Shown here piece by piece: positions 7,207 through 15,135 of a DNA stretch of 52,729 nucleotides. The stretch comes from Massilia sp. Root335. Its GTDB lineage: Bacteria; Pseudomonadota; Gammaproteobacteria; Burkholderiales; Burkholderiaceae_D. The stretch is from positions 4,681 through 57,409 of the forward strand of contig NZ_LMCY01000046.1 in the NCBI RefSeq assembly GCF_001425685.1. Direction: 5' to 3'. The position numbers and the translations under genes are program-made. Numbering within the stretch: position 1 is the stretch's first letter; each line of letters starts with the position of its first letter. The notes under the pieces are model-generated. The model was given only the letters and a program-made list of their open reading frames with translations, searched no databases and had not been told where the DNA came from.

Positions 7207-9291
7207 ATGCCAGCCACGAATGCCAAACCGGCGGCCAAAGCCGCAGCCAAGACAGCACCGAAAAGCATCGAAAGCAAGCTCGCCAAGCTCGGCCTGCGCA
7301 CCGACATGGACCTCGTCCTGCACCTGCCGATGCGCTACGAAGACGAGACGCAGATCGTGCCCATCCGCGAAGCCTGCCTGCGCGGCGGCCACGTGTCGCA
7401 GGTCGAGGGCGTCGTCACGAAAAACGAAATCGCCTATAAACCGCGGCGCCAGCTGCTGGTGACCATCGCCGACGACACGTCCGACATCCAGCTGCGCTTC
7501 ATGAATTTCTACGGCAGCCAGGTAAAGCAGCTGGCCGAGGGCACGCGCGTGCGTGCGCGCAGCGAAGTCCGGCACGGCTTCTTCGGCGCCGAGATGGTCC
7601 ACCCGGTCTACAAGATCGTCAACGAGGGCGCGCCGCTGCCCAATTCCCTCACGCCCGTGTACCCGTCCGGCGAAGGCCTGTCGCAGACGGTGCTGCGGCG
7701 CGCGATCGCGGACGCGATGAAACGCGTGGACTGGACCGATACCGTGCCGCGCGCCGTGCGCGAGCGCCTGAACCTGGCCGAGTTCCAGCCGGCCGTGCGC
7801 CTGCTGCACTATCCGCCGCCGGACGTCGACGAGCACGCGCTGACGGAGCGCTCGCACCCCGCGTGGACGCGCGTAAAATTCGACGAGCTGCTCGCGCAGC
7901 AGCTGTCGCTGAAACGCGCGCAGGAGGCGCGGCGCGAAAAAGGGGCGCCGGTCCTGGGCGCGGTGGGCGCGCTGTCCGAGGCGTTCTTGAAAGCCCTGCC
8001 GTTCAGGCTGACCAATGCCCAGCAGCGCGTCGTGGAAGAGATCCGCCGCGACCTGCGCGCAGACTACCCGATGCAGCGCCTGCTGCAGGGCGACGTCGGC
8101 AGCGGCAAGACCGTCGTCGCGGCCCTGGCGGCCGCGCAGGCCATCGACAGCGGCTACCAGGCCGCGCTGATGGCGCCGACGGAGATCCTGGCCGAGCAGC
8201 ACTTCCGCAAGATCGCCGCGTGGATGGAACCGCTGGGCGTGAAGGTCGCGTGGCTGACGGGCAGCCTGAAAAAGAAGGACAAGACAGCGGCCAGCGAGAT
8301 GGTGGAGTCGGGAGAAGCCAACCTCGTGATCGGCACGCACGCCCTCATCCAGGACACCGTGCAGTTCGCGAAGCTGGGCCTCGTGCTCGTCGACGAACAG
8401 CACCGCTTCGGCGTCGGCCAGCGCCTCACCCTGCGCAACAAGGGGTCCGACGGCCTCGTGCCGCACCAGCTGATGATGTCCGCGACGCCGATCCCGCGCA
8501 CGCTGGCGATGACGTATTACGCCGACCTGGAAGTGTCCGTCATCGACGAGCTGCCGCCGGGCCGCACGCCCATCGTCACGCGCGCGATCGACCAGAACCG
8601 GCGCGACGAAGTGATCGAGCGCGTGCACGCGGCCGCGCTGGAAGGCCGGCAGGTCTACTGGGTCTGCCCGCTGATCGAGGAATCGGAAGCGCTGCAGCTA
8701 CAGACGGCCACCGAGACGTACGAGACGCTGGCGGAGGCGCTGCCCGACCTCGTCGTGGGCCTCGTGCACGGGCGCATGAAGCCTCTCGAGAAGCAGGTGA
8801 TCATGGATGCGTTTTCCGCGGGCGACGTGCACGTGCTGGTGGCGACGACGGTGATCGAGGTGGGCGTGGACGTGCCCAACGCGTCGCTGATGGTGATCGA
8901 GCACGCGGAGCGCTTCGGCCTGTCGCAGCTGCACCAGTTGCGCGGCCGCGTGGGCCGCGGCTCCGCGGCCAGCGCCTGCCTGCTGCTGTATCAGAGCCCG
9001 CTGGGTCCCGTCGCCAAGCAGCGGCTGATGACGATGCGCGAGACGACGGACGGCTTCGAGATCGCACGGCGCGACCTCGAAATCCGCGGCCCCGGCGAGT
9101 TCCTGGGCGCGCGCCAGTCGGGCCAGGCCATGCTGCGGTTTGCGAACCTGGAGACGGATCAGTGGATCGTCGAACAGGCGCGCGACGTGGCGGCGTGGCT
9201 GCTCGGGTCGGACCGGCCCGAGCTCGAGGCGATCGTCGATGCGCACCTGTCGCGCTGGCTCGGTGGACGCGAAGAGTTTCTCAAGGTCTGA
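7207..9291 (+). CDS. recG: ATP-dependent DNA helicase RecG
   Basis: Branch-migration helicase that remodels stalled replication forks and Holliday junctions. The 694-residue protein has an N-terminal wedge (OB-fold) domain (about residues 60-160), Walker A GDVGSGKT near residue 294, and the DEQH box of motif II (VDEQHRFGVGQR) near residue 396. Motif III is MSATPIPRTLAM, and the C-terminal helicase domain carries TTVIEVGVDVPNA and QLRGRVGRG. An Ala/Lys-rich extension of about 20 residues precedes the wedge. The gene is transcribed away from queA and converges with the small exported protein at 9449. Confidence 0.97.
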   Translation: MPATNAKPAAKAAAKTAPKSIESKLAKLGLRTDMDLVLHLPMRYEDETQIVPIREACLRGGHVSQVEGVVTKNEIAYKPRRQLLVTIADDTSDIQLRFMNFYGSQVKQLAEGTRVRARSEVRHGFFGAEMVHPVYKIVNEGAPLPNSLTPVYPSGEGLSQTVLRRAIADAMKRVDWTDTVPRAVRERLNLAEFQPAVRLLHYPPPDVDEHALTERSHPAWTRVKFDELLAQQLSLKRAQEARREKGAPVLGAVGALSEAFLKALPFRLTNAQQRVVEEIRRDLRADYPMQRLLQGDVGSGKTVVAALAAAQAIDSGYQAALMAPTEILAEQHFRKIAAWMEPLGVKVAWLTGSLKKKDKTAASEMVESGEANLVIGTHALIQDTVQFAKLGLVLVDEQHRFGVGQRLTLRNKGSDGLVPHQLMMSATPIPRTLAMTYYADLEVSVIDELPPGRTPIVTRAIDQNRRDEVIERVHAAALEGRQVYWVCPLIEESEALQLQTATETYETLAEALPDLVVGLVHGRMKPLEKQVIMDAFSAGDVHVLVATTVIEVGVDVPNASLMVIEHAERFGLSQLHQLRGRVGRGSAASACLLLYQSPLGPVAKQRLMTMRETTDGFEIARRDLEIRGPGEFLGARQSGQAMLRFANLETDQWIVEQARDVAAWLLGSDRPELEAIVDAHLSRWLGGREEFLKV

Positions 9292-9293
9292 GC

Positions 9294-9442
9294 CAAAACG
9301 TCGTCACGCGCACCAAAACCCCATCCGCGCGCATCAAAACGTCGTCCCCTCCACCAAAACGTCGTCCCCGCGCAGGCGGGGACCTAATGTCTGCGGCCGT
9401 GCACGCAAACTTCGGCCCCCGCCTGCGCGGGGGCGACGGTGC
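9294..9442. repeat. REP-like paired palindromes, copy 1, with short AAAACGTCGTC direct repeats
   Basis: Two palindromic units in opposite orientation: GTCGTCCCCGCGCAGGCGGG at 9361 and CCCCCGCCTGCGCGGGGGCG at about 9416-9435. Three AAAACGTCGTC-like direct repeats lie just before them. The element sits between convergent genes (recG and the small exported protein), where it could end transcription from both sides. Related copies lie at 22423, 38603 and 40481. Confidence 0.7.
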
Positions 9443-9448
9443 GATGAC

Positions 9449-9721
9449 TTACTTGCCCGCCATCGGCGCCGTCGAATCGGCCGCAGCATCCTTCGCTGCG
9501 TCCTTCTGCTCGGCCTTGGCAGCGGCCTTCTTGTGATGCTTGGCCTTCTTCACGTGCTTCGTGGCCGCCTTGGCTTCCTGCTTCTCGTGCGTGGCTTCGG
9601 CCTTGGCGACGGCCGGCGGCGTGGCCGAATCCGGCGTGGTCGTCGGCGCCGGGGCCGGGGTTTGCGCGAAGGCGGCGGTGGCGAACAGACCGGCGATCAG
9701 GGCAGCGATGGTGTTTTTCAT
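9449..9721 (-). CDS. Asr-like small exported Ala/Lys-rich protein, paralogue A
   Basis: 90 residues with a clear Sec signal peptide (MKNTIAALIAGLFATAAFAQ) that leaves a mature chain made almost entirely of Ala, Lys, Thr, Pro, Glu and His (for example TKHVKKAKHHKKAAAKAEQK). This resembles E. coli Asr, the acid-shock protein: signal peptide, then TTPAP-type and KKHHK-type segments. The family call is by composition and layout, not alignment. Start and GAGGA ribosome site agree. Three paralogues with nearly the same signal peptide follow at 11752, 17154 and 17830. All share the upstream operator array and leader hairpin, so co-regulation is likely. Function is inferred, possibly periplasmic buffering or chaperoning under acid stress. 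Confidence 0.7.
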   Translation of the reverse strand: MKNTIAALIAGLFATAAFAQTPAPAPTTTPDSATPPAVAKAEATHEKQEAKAATKHVKKAKHHKKAAAKAEQKDAAKDAAADSTAPMAGK

Positions 9722-9752
9722 GATGAAGGGTCCTCGGTAGTTTTGGATGTCA

Positions 9753-9774
9753 GTGATGCACGTTTGCGTGTCAC
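9753..9774 (-). promoter_or_regulatory. leader hairpin of paralogue A mRNA
   Basis: Inverted repeat GTGA..CACG / CGTG-TCAC around a TTTG loop, in the 5' leader about 35-55 nt before the start codon. The equivalent hairpins of paralogues B, C and D keep the stem while changing its bases. Confidence 0.55.
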
Positions 9775-9807
9775 TTGTGCCTGAAAACGGCCCACCCCAC
9801 TATCCTG

Positions 9808-9850
9808 TTGACGCGATTTACAAATGCTTACGCGCCTGACAAGCGCTTAC
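9808..9850 (-). promoter_or_regulatory. five-half-site operator array, paralogue A
   Basis: On the minus strand, half-sites GTAAG, GTCAG, GTAAG, GTAAA and GTCAA begin at offsets 0, 10, 19, 29 and 38. The GTAA-N6-GTAA spacing fits OmpR-family regulators (CpxR consensus GTAAA-N5-GTAAA), and the plus-strand TACA-N4-CTTAC resembles the E. coli RstA box TACATNTNGTTACA. The array overlaps the stop codon of the DJ-1 gene at 9847. Confidence 0.65.
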
Positions 9851-10527
9851 AGCTCGACCATTGCCGCCATCGCCGCTTCGACCTGCGCCAGCCGCGGCAC
9901 CATCGCGGCGCGGTAGCGTGCCACCAGCGCCGGGCCGGCGCCCTCGGGCGAGCCGGCAGCGAACGGCGGCTGCGGATCGTATTCGAGCGCCAGCTGGATC
10001 GTGCGCGCGACGTCTTCGCCGGCCAGTTCGGCCGCCAGCGCGAGACCGAAGTCGATCCCTGCCGTCACGCCGCCGCCGGAGATCCGGTTGCGGTCGCGCA
10101 CGATGCGTTCCGCCACGGGCACGGCGCCGAAACGCTCCAGAAACGGCAACCACATCCAGTGGCAGGCGGACCGATAGCCCGCGAGCAGGCCGGCCGCGCC
10201 CAGCACGAGCGAGCCGTTGCACACCGACGTGACGTAGCGCGCGTGTTCTCCCTGGCGGCGCAGGAAGGCCAACGTGTCGCCGTCGCCGAACAGGCGCTCG
10301 ATGCCGAAGCCGCCGGGCACGCACAGCACGTCCAGCGGTGGACAGTCGGCGAAGGTGGCCGTCGGGTTGATCGTGAAGCCGACGTCGGTCGGCACCGGAT
10401 CGCGCGTCTTCCACACGAGGTGCACCTGCGCGCCGGGCACGCGGCCGAGGACCTGGGCGGGACCGGTCAGGTCGAGTTGGGTCACGTGGGGGAACAACAG
10501 AAATCCGATGTGCAGCGCATTACTCAT
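9847..10527 (-). CDS. DJ-1/PfpI family protein, isonitrile-hydratase-like
   Basis: 226 residues from the ATG at 10527 (MSNALHIGFLLFP). The class I glutamine-amidotransferase-like fold is shown by DVLCVPGGFG and by the nucleophile-elbow Cys in YVTSVCNGSLVLGAAGLL (C103), followed by a His-containing stretch ACHWMWLPF and GGGVTAGIDFGLAL. This pattern is typical of the InhA / isonitrile hydratase branch of DJ-1/PfpI, but the substrate cannot be told from sequence. The gene runs divergently from a GlxA-type regulator whose N-terminal domain has the same fold, a common pairing that suggests the regulator controls it. Its end overlaps the operator of paralogue A. Confidence 0.85.
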   Translation of the reverse strand: MSNALHIGFLLFPHVTQLDLTGPAQVLGRVPGAQVHLVWKTRDPVPTDVGFTINPTATFADCPPLDVLCVPGGFGIERLFGDGDTLAFLRRQGEHARYVTSVCNGSLVLGAAGLLAGYRSACHWMWLPFLERFGAVPVAERIVRDRNRISGGGVTAGIDFGLALAAELAGEDVARTIQLALEYDPQPPFAAGSPEGAGPALVARYRAAMVPRLAQVEAAMAAMVEL

Positions 10528-10617
10528 GGCAGGCTCCAGTTCGTCGATGAAGGATGACACCATTCTAGGAAGCGGCTAGCATTGGCAGCAATGTCAAACT
10601 TGTGCTGAATCCTGCCA

Positions 10618-11595
10618 ATGTCTTCCAAACCTCGCCCGGTCGCCCTGATCGCCTTCGACGGCGTCCAGGTGCTCGACGTCACCGGCCCGGCCGCCGTGTT
10701 CGGCGCCGCCAACGACGCCGCGGGTTACGCCTTCTATCGCCTGCACATCCTGTCGCCGCAAGGCGGCCCCGTGACCAGCAACTGCGGCCTCGCGGTCGTC
10801 ACGGCGCCGCTGGCCAGCGTCAGGCCGGGCGCGCTGGACACCGTGCTGGTCGCCGGCGGCAGCAAGCGCGGCCTGCGCGCGCTGGCGCAGGATGCCGCCG
10901 CGCAGACGTGGCTGCGGCGCGCCTGCGCCCGCGCGCGTCGCTACGGCTCCGTGTGCACGGGCGCCTTCGCGCTGGCGGCCTGCGGCCTCCTGGACGGCAA
11001 GCGCGTCGCCACGCACTGGGAAGCGACGGACATCCTCGGCCGCACTCATCCCGACGTCGAGGTCGATGCGAACGCGCTCTACGTCGAGGATGGCAATGTG
11101 TGGACGTCGGCCGGCGTCACCACCGGCATCGACATGTGCCTGGCGCTCGTCGCGCGCGACCTGGGCGACGCCGTCGCCAACGCGATCGCGCGGCGCCTCG
11201 TCCTGTATGCGCGCCGCCCCGGCTACCAGTCGCAGTTCAGCACGGTGCTGGCGGCCCAGGAAAAGGCGGACAGCCCGTTCGCGGCGCTCGTCGACTGGAT
11301 CCGCACGCACCTGGACGAACCGCTGGACGTGGCCGCCCTCGCCGGGCGCGCAGGCATGTCGCCGCGCACCTTCCACCGCCGCTTCACGGACGCGCTGGGC
11401 GAGACGCCGGCGCGCTTCGTCGAGACGCTGCGCCTCGACCACGCGCGCGACCTGCTGTGCACGACGCTGGCGCTGAAGACCGTCGCGGCGCAGACGGGTT
11501 ACGCGACGCCGGGCCAGCTGTCGAAAGCGTTCGCGCGCCGCTTCGGCGTCAGTCCCGGGCTGTTTCGCGCGATGCAGGGCGACGCGACCGCGTGA
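10618..11595 (+). CDS. GlxA family transcriptional regulator (DJ-1/PfpI domain plus AraC HTH)
   Basis: A 325-residue regulator. The N-terminal DJ-1/PfpI-like sensor domain (about residues 8-190) has GALDTVLVAGGSK, SVCTGAFALAACGLL and TSAGVTTGIDMCLAL. The C-terminal AraC/XylS double helix-turn-helix (about residues 220-320) has LAGRAGMSPRTFHRRFTDALGETP and TGYATPGQLSKAFARRFGVSPG. It is divergent from the DJ-1 gene, with about 90 bp between start codons. The effector is unknown; in GlxA/GbdR-type proteins the PfpI domain binds small amine ligands. Confidence 0.9.
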   Translation: MSSKPRPVALIAFDGVQVLDVTGPAAVFGAANDAAGYAFYRLHILSPQGGPVTSNCGLAVVTAPLASVRPGALDTVLVAGGSKRGLRALAQDAAAQTWLRRACARARRYGSVCTGAFALAACGLLDGKRVATHWEATDILGRTHPDVEVDANALYVEDGNVWTSAGVTTGIDMCLALVARDLGDAVANAIARRLVLYARRPGYQSQFSTVLAAQEKADSPFAALVDWIRTHLDEPLDVAALAGRAGMSPRTFHRRFTDALGETPARFVETLRLDHARDLLCTTLALKTVAAQTGYATPGQLSKAFARRFGVSPGLFRAMQGDATA

Positions 11596-11702
11596 AAAGT
11601 TCCGCCCCAGCGCAACGCGGACGCCATCCGCTTCCCGGGCGGCGCACTGGCGGCGCGGGCAGGCACGCGCTGAAGCCCGGCATCCGTCGGCGACAAGCAC
11701 GC

Positions 11703-11730
11703 AAAAAAAAAGCCCGCATCGCGCGGGCTT
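11703..11730 (-). terminator. terminator of paralogue B
   Basis: Hairpin AGCCCGC / GCGGGCT with loop ATCGC and nine T on the minus strand, about 20 bp after the stop. The same 18-bp hairpin recurs after paralogues C and D. Confidence 0.8.
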
Positions 11731-11751
11731 CATGAAGCAGGAACGGCGGAC

Positions 11752-12063
11752 TTATTTGGCGGCGACGGGCGCTGCGGCAACGGTCGTGTCCTTGCTGTCC
11801 TTGGCGGCTTCCGTCTTCGCGGCGTGGTGCTTGGCCTTGTGCTTGGCGTGCTTCGCGCTGGCCTTGGCTTCCTTCGCATCGGCCTTGGCGGCCTTCGCGT
11901 CGGCCTTTGCTTCCTTCACGTCGGCGCTGGCGGCGACCTTGGCGTCGGCCTTCACGGCGGCGGGGGTCGCGGCGGGCGTCGTCGTGGCGGCAGGTGCCGG
12001 GGTCTGGGCGAAAGCAGCGGTGGCGAACAGGCCGGCGATCAGGGTAGCGATGGTCTTTTTCAT
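11752..12063 (-). CDS. Asr-like small exported Ala/Lys-rich protein, paralogue B
   Basis: 103 residues. The signal peptide MKKTIATLIAGLFATAAFAQ is nearly identical to that of paralogue A. The mature part has TTTPAAT segments and then repeated AKADAK/VKEAKAD blocks and a His/Lys segment (SAKHAKHKAKHHAAK). The periodic Ala and Lys/Asp/Glu pattern should form long charged helices. It has its own operator array, leader hairpin and terminator, so it is a complete single-gene transcription unit inserted between unrelated regulators. Relation to E. coli Asr is by composition, size and signal peptide. Confidence 0.7.
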   Translation of the reverse strand: MKKTIATLIAGLFATAAFAQTPAPAATTTPAATPAAVKADAKVAASADVKEAKADAKAAKADAKEAKASAKHAKHKAKHHAAKTEAAKDSKDTTVAAAPVAAK

Positions 12064-12094
12064 GATGGAGAGTCCTTGAAGTTTGTCGGGGCAG

Positions 12095-12116
12095 GTGCAC
12101 GTCGTTTGCGTGTCAC
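12095..12116 (-). promoter_or_regulatory. leader hairpin of paralogue B mRNA
   Basis: Stem GTG-CACG / CGTG-t-CAC around a seven-base loop, at the same distance from the start codon as in paralogue A. Confidence 0.55.
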
Positions 12117-12148
12117 TTGCTCCTGAAACGCGGCCGGCCGGATGGGTG

Positions 12149-12191
12149 TTGACGGGCTTTACAAATGCTTACCGTGCTGACAATCGCTTAC
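12149..12191 (-). promoter_or_regulatory. five-half-site operator array, paralogue B
   Basis: Half-sites GTAAG, GTCAG, GTAAG, GTAAA and GTCAA at offsets 0, 10, 19, 29 and 38 on the minus strand. Spacing is identical to array A although most spacer bases differ. Confidence 0.65.
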
Positions 12192-12231
12192 AAGCTTTGG
12201 CGCGCGAGCCAGGTGGCGGAGGTCGGGGGAC

Positions 12232-13152
12232 CTACGCCGCCTGATTTAATTCCGCAATCAATGAACGATGCGTCGCAACGCCGGCCATCGCCCCGTCGGC
12301 GACGGCCAGCGCCACGCTGCCGGCCGCCCGTGCCATGTCGCCGCAACAGAACACACCGGGCACATTGGTCGCCTTCATTGCATCGGTCGCCACGAATTCG
12401 CCCATCGGGCCGGCCTCCATGGCGCAGCCGAGCTGCCGCGGAAGCGCGCCGGCGACCGTCGTGCGCGGCACGACGAACAATCCGGTCATCGGCAATCGCC
12501 GCCCGTCGCGCAGCACGACGTCGGCTTCGCCGTCGATCCGGGCGACCGGCGCCGCTTCGAGCGTGACGCCGCGCCGGGCTAGCGCTTCGTGCTGCGCATC
12601 GCTCGGCGTGAACGCGTCGTTCAGGAAGAGCGTGACGCGGCCCCAGTCAGGCAACATCAATGCGTGATGCATCGACAGCTCGCCCGTGGCGAGCACGCCG
12701 ATATCGCCTTCATCGAGCTCGTAGCCGTGGCAATACGGGCAGTGGAATACGCTTCGCCCCCAGCGCTCGGCAAGGCCCTCGATACCGGGAAGCGTATCGG
12801 TGACGCCCAGCGCCAGGACCAGGCGGCGTCCGCTGACGGTCCCGCCGTCGCTCAGCGTCACCTCGAAATACTCGCCGTCGCCGGTGGCCGACATCGCCGT
12901 GTCGCTAGCCCAGGCGACATTCGGATAGGCCTGCAATTGCGCCCGCCCCTGCGTAGCGATGGCTGCCGCTTCGCTCCCGTCTTGCGTCAGGAAGCCATGA
13001 GAATGCCGGGCGAAGCGGTTGCGCCGCCGCCCCGCATCGATGACGAGCACGTTGCGGCGGGCACGCGCCAGCTGCAACGCGGCGGAAAGCCCCGCGTAGC
13101 TGCCGCCGACGACGATAACGTCGAAATCAGCCTGGTTTGGGGACGTGTGCAT
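12232..13152 (-). CDS. NAD(P)/FAD-dependent oxidoreductase, thioredoxin-reductase-like
   Basis: 306 residues from the ATG at 13152, which has GGAG nine bases upstream; an in-frame ATG 15 bases earlier lacks this. The FAD-binding Rossmann motif is VIVVGGSYAGLSAALQLAR (residues 12-30), the redox pair is CPYCHGYE (C138, C141), and a second dinucleotide-binding region with GELSMHHALML precedes the C-terminal GVFCCGDMARAAGSVALAVADG. The CPYCHGYE form is seen in TrxR-like proteins that lack a dedicated thioredoxin. The gene overlaps the 3' end of an Rrf2 regulator by 26 bp, so it is translated from the same transcript and probably controlled by that regulator. Confidence 0.88.
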   Translation of the reverse strand: MHTSPNQADFDVIVVGGSYAGLSAALQLARARRNVLVIDAGRRRNRFARHSHGFLTQDGSEAAAIATQGRAQLQAYPNVAWASDTAMSATGDGEYFEVTLSDGGTVSGRRLVLALGVTDTLPGIEGLAERWGRSVFHCPYCHGYELDEGDIGVLATGELSMHHALMLPDWGRVTLFLNDAFTPSDAQHEALARRGVTLEAAPVARIDGEADVVLRDGRRLPMTGLFVVPRTTVAGALPRQLGCAMEAGPMGEFVATDAMKATNVPGVFCCGDMARAAGSVALAVADGAMAGVATHRSLIAELNQAA

Positions 13153-13591
13153 GATGCTGTTCTCCATGTTGGGCGTACTGCGCATTGAAGCGCTCAGCCA
13201 GATCGGCCAGCGTGACGCCGGCAAAGCGGCTGACCAGCAAGGCTTCCGCTTCGTCGAAGGCGCTGCTCAGCGACTGGTTGACGACCTTCTCGACCAGGCA
13301 CTCGGGATGCTCCACGCGATTACCCATCGCGAACACCGTCGGCGAACCGACGCTCACATAAATGTCGTGCAGCGTGAGGTTGCGCAGGTCCGCCGTGATC
13401 ACCCAACCGCCGCCATGGCCTTTTTCGGAACCGACATAACCACGTTCCCGCAGCCCGGCAAGCGTACGTCGCACGAGTACCGGATTGGTCTGCAAGAAGC
13501 CAGCCAATTCCTCGGAGGTGAGCGGCCGTTTGCTGTGCGCCATGTGCAGCAGCAGGTGGAGGACGGAAGAGAGCTTACTGTCGCGTTTCAT
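13127..13591 (-). CDS. Rrf2 family transcriptional regulator
   Basis: 154 residues from MKRDSKLSSVLHLLLHMA. Winged helix-turn-helix with LTSEELAGFLQTNPVLVRRTLAGLRERGYV and the glycine wing GSEKGHGGGW typical of Rrf2. A single Cys (in HPECLVEKVV) is present instead of the three-Cys iron-sulfur cluster site of IscR/NsrR, so it resembles the cluster-free, YwnA-like branch. It is the first gene of a two-gene operon with a TrxR-like flavoprotein, consistent with thiol or electrophile sensing. An imperfect 21-bp palindrome covers the start codon (13590-13610), a likely autoregulatory operator. Confidence 0.88.
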   Translation of the reverse strand: MKRDSKLSSVLHLLLHMAHSKRPLTSEELAGFLQTNPVLVRRTLAGLRERGYVGSEKGHGGGWVITADLRNLTLHDIYVSVGSPTVFAMGNRVEHPECLVEKVVNQSLSSAFDEAEALLVSRFAGVTLADLAERFNAQYAQHGEQHHAHVPKPG

Positions 13592-13610
13592 GTAACTTAT
13601 GATAGTACAT
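13590..13610 (-). promoter_or_regulatory. putative Rrf2 operator
   Basis: ATGTA and TACAT arms enclose an AT-rich centre, overlapping the ATG and ribosome site of the Rrf2 gene. Autorepression at such a site is typical of the family; the assignment is inference. Confidence 0.4.
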
Positions 13611-13964
13611 GAGCGCTTTGGGCGCAACAGTCGATTGCCATGGTCGCGTGGACCGCATTGTCGACAGCGCAGGCGTGATGCTGCTATCCCGGTTGGAAGC
13701 AAGTTAGTGCGCCTGATAAAACCTCTTGCTTGTCCTGACAGAAACCGCACCGTACACTGAGCCATTTGAACACCTGTAACCGGCCGGGACCGGCCGTTGC
13801 TGCAGCCGATCACAGACTCACAGCATGTGGCCAACGACGGACAGTGGTAAACGTCCACAACCGAGTCAATATCATTCTATTAGAACCCGTGTGTCGGGTT
13901 TTGCTTCCTCCTGTAGCTTCTCAGAAGAACGTACCATTCCACAAAATAAATACAAACTTACACT
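13611..13964. other. intergenic region without recognised gene
   Basis: About 350 bp between the Rrf2 regulator and the HEPN-like gene. Base composition shifts from G+C-rich to A+T-rich near 13860, marking the left edge of probably acquired DNA. I see no RNA gene or clear promoter in it. Confidence 0.5.
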
Positions 13965-14870
13965 ATGAAGAGCCTTCCGAACTGGATGCAATTAAAGGAT
14001 GGATTTATCGATTTCGCAGAATTGGCGATGGAATTGATTGGGAGATCGGAAGATGATCCTAAATATCTGAAGTTCGCCGCCGTGAATGCGCAGGTCGCCC
14101 TGGAATTATTCTTGAAGTACTACTATTCGAAAAATGGCAAAGTCGTCGAGATTCAAAAAAAGAAAAACGGCATTCCGCAAGAAGAATTCATCGAGCATTC
14201 GCAGATATTAAATCATTATTATGCGGAGAGAAAATGGTCCTATGGCGTGAAGAGAGAACTTGTTTTTATGATGGAGGCAAGAAATTCCATCCTTCATCGG
14301 GCCCAGCAAACCGGTTGGAGTTCCGAGCTGGCCACGAGTGTCGTTAGAACACTCTTCTTTATTCACAGCACCTGGTATTCAGATTTCGGTAACTGCTTGT
14401 TTGAAAGAAGTTACGGGAAACCTCAGCCGCTCTCTCGGAACAAGGTATGGCAGACAGGCGTCGACAGTTTCGTGCATCAGCTTTCTGACTTGCACGATAT
14501 GGAGATCCGAACGTGTTTGACGTGCAAGCATCAAGCTGTGGTCGCGGGCGAGTTTTTCGGATTGGAAGGTGCGGAAGGTGACGAGTATCTAGTTTGCCTC
14601 AACTGTTTCGACTCGATAGATATTGAGCACGAAGCCCGATTATTGGATTGCCATAAGTGCGGAGAAAAAGCTTACCTTATCGACGCGTTTAACGAACAAG
14701 AACATCAGCTTTACGTTGGAAAATGCTCGGAGTGCGGCGAAGATAGTTGGGTGCGGGCTTGCGCAAACTGCGAAATATTCTTCCATCCGGAAGAGGGAGA
14801 GAGTGAACTTTACGGCAAATATTTTTGTTCAACAGACTGCTCGGATATGTTTAAGGAAAAGCCAATGTAG
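13965..14870 (+). CDS. HEPN-like protein with C-terminal zinc ribbons (unnamed)
   Basis: 301 residues, not a family I can name. The N-terminal half is alpha-helical with KFAAVNAQVALELFLKYYY (residues 36-54) and ARNSILHR, which contains R106-x4-H111. This matches the R-x4-6-H catalytic motif of HEPN ribonucleases, set in the usual second helix pair. The C-terminal part (residues 184-292) holds twelve cysteines in CxxC or CxxxC pairs (184/187, 211/214, 229/232, 254/257, 266/269, 288/292), enough for three zinc sites. The gene is clearly lower in G+C than its neighbours, stands alone and has no obvious Shine-Dalgarno sequence, which suggests recent transfer. An RNA-cleaving toxin or defence role is inference. 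Confidence 0.6.
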   Translation: MKSLPNWMQLKDGFIDFAELAMELIGRSEDDPKYLKFAAVNAQVALELFLKYYYSKNGKVVEIQKKKNGIPQEEFIEHSQILNHYYAERKWSYGVKRELVFMMEARNSILHRAQQTGWSSELATSVVRTLFFIHSTWYSDFGNCLFERSYGKPQPLSRNKVWQTGVDSFVHQLSDLHDMEIRTCLTCKHQAVVAGEFFGLEGAEGDEYLVCLNCFDSIDIEHEARLLDCHKCGEKAYLIDAFNEQEHQLYVGKCSECGEDSWVRACANCEIFFHPEEGESELYGKYFCSTDCSDMFKEKPM

Positions 14871-15135
14871 CACTGCGCGCTCATCCAGGTGCTGGTGCTT
14901 TGTGACGGAAACCATTGGCCCGAGAATGCCTGTCTCTGCATCCTGGCCGTCCGCAATGAGTCGGAAATTGCCGTACACCGCCACGGTCAAGGCCAAATCA
15001 CGATCTACGTCGATGGCAACCCGTCGGCAGCAAAACGTCCCCGACTTCGGAAACACGTAACGCCGCCGACACGTGCCCCAAGCCGGCCGCCGGACCGTCG
15101 GCCGACTGCGCCACGGCGACACGGAATTCCCCCGT
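14871..15135. other. intergenic region, possible decayed gene
   Basis: Codons on the minus strand around 14870-15060 read without stops through RYVFPKSGTFCCRRVAID and further, resembling a fragment of a real protein, but there is no start or complete domain. I cannot assign it to a family. Confidence 0.3.

Noticed and set aside
9294..9442. Repeated AAAACGTCGTC blocks as a CRISPR array
   Set aside because: Units are short, irregular and part of a REP-like element; no spacers of equal length.
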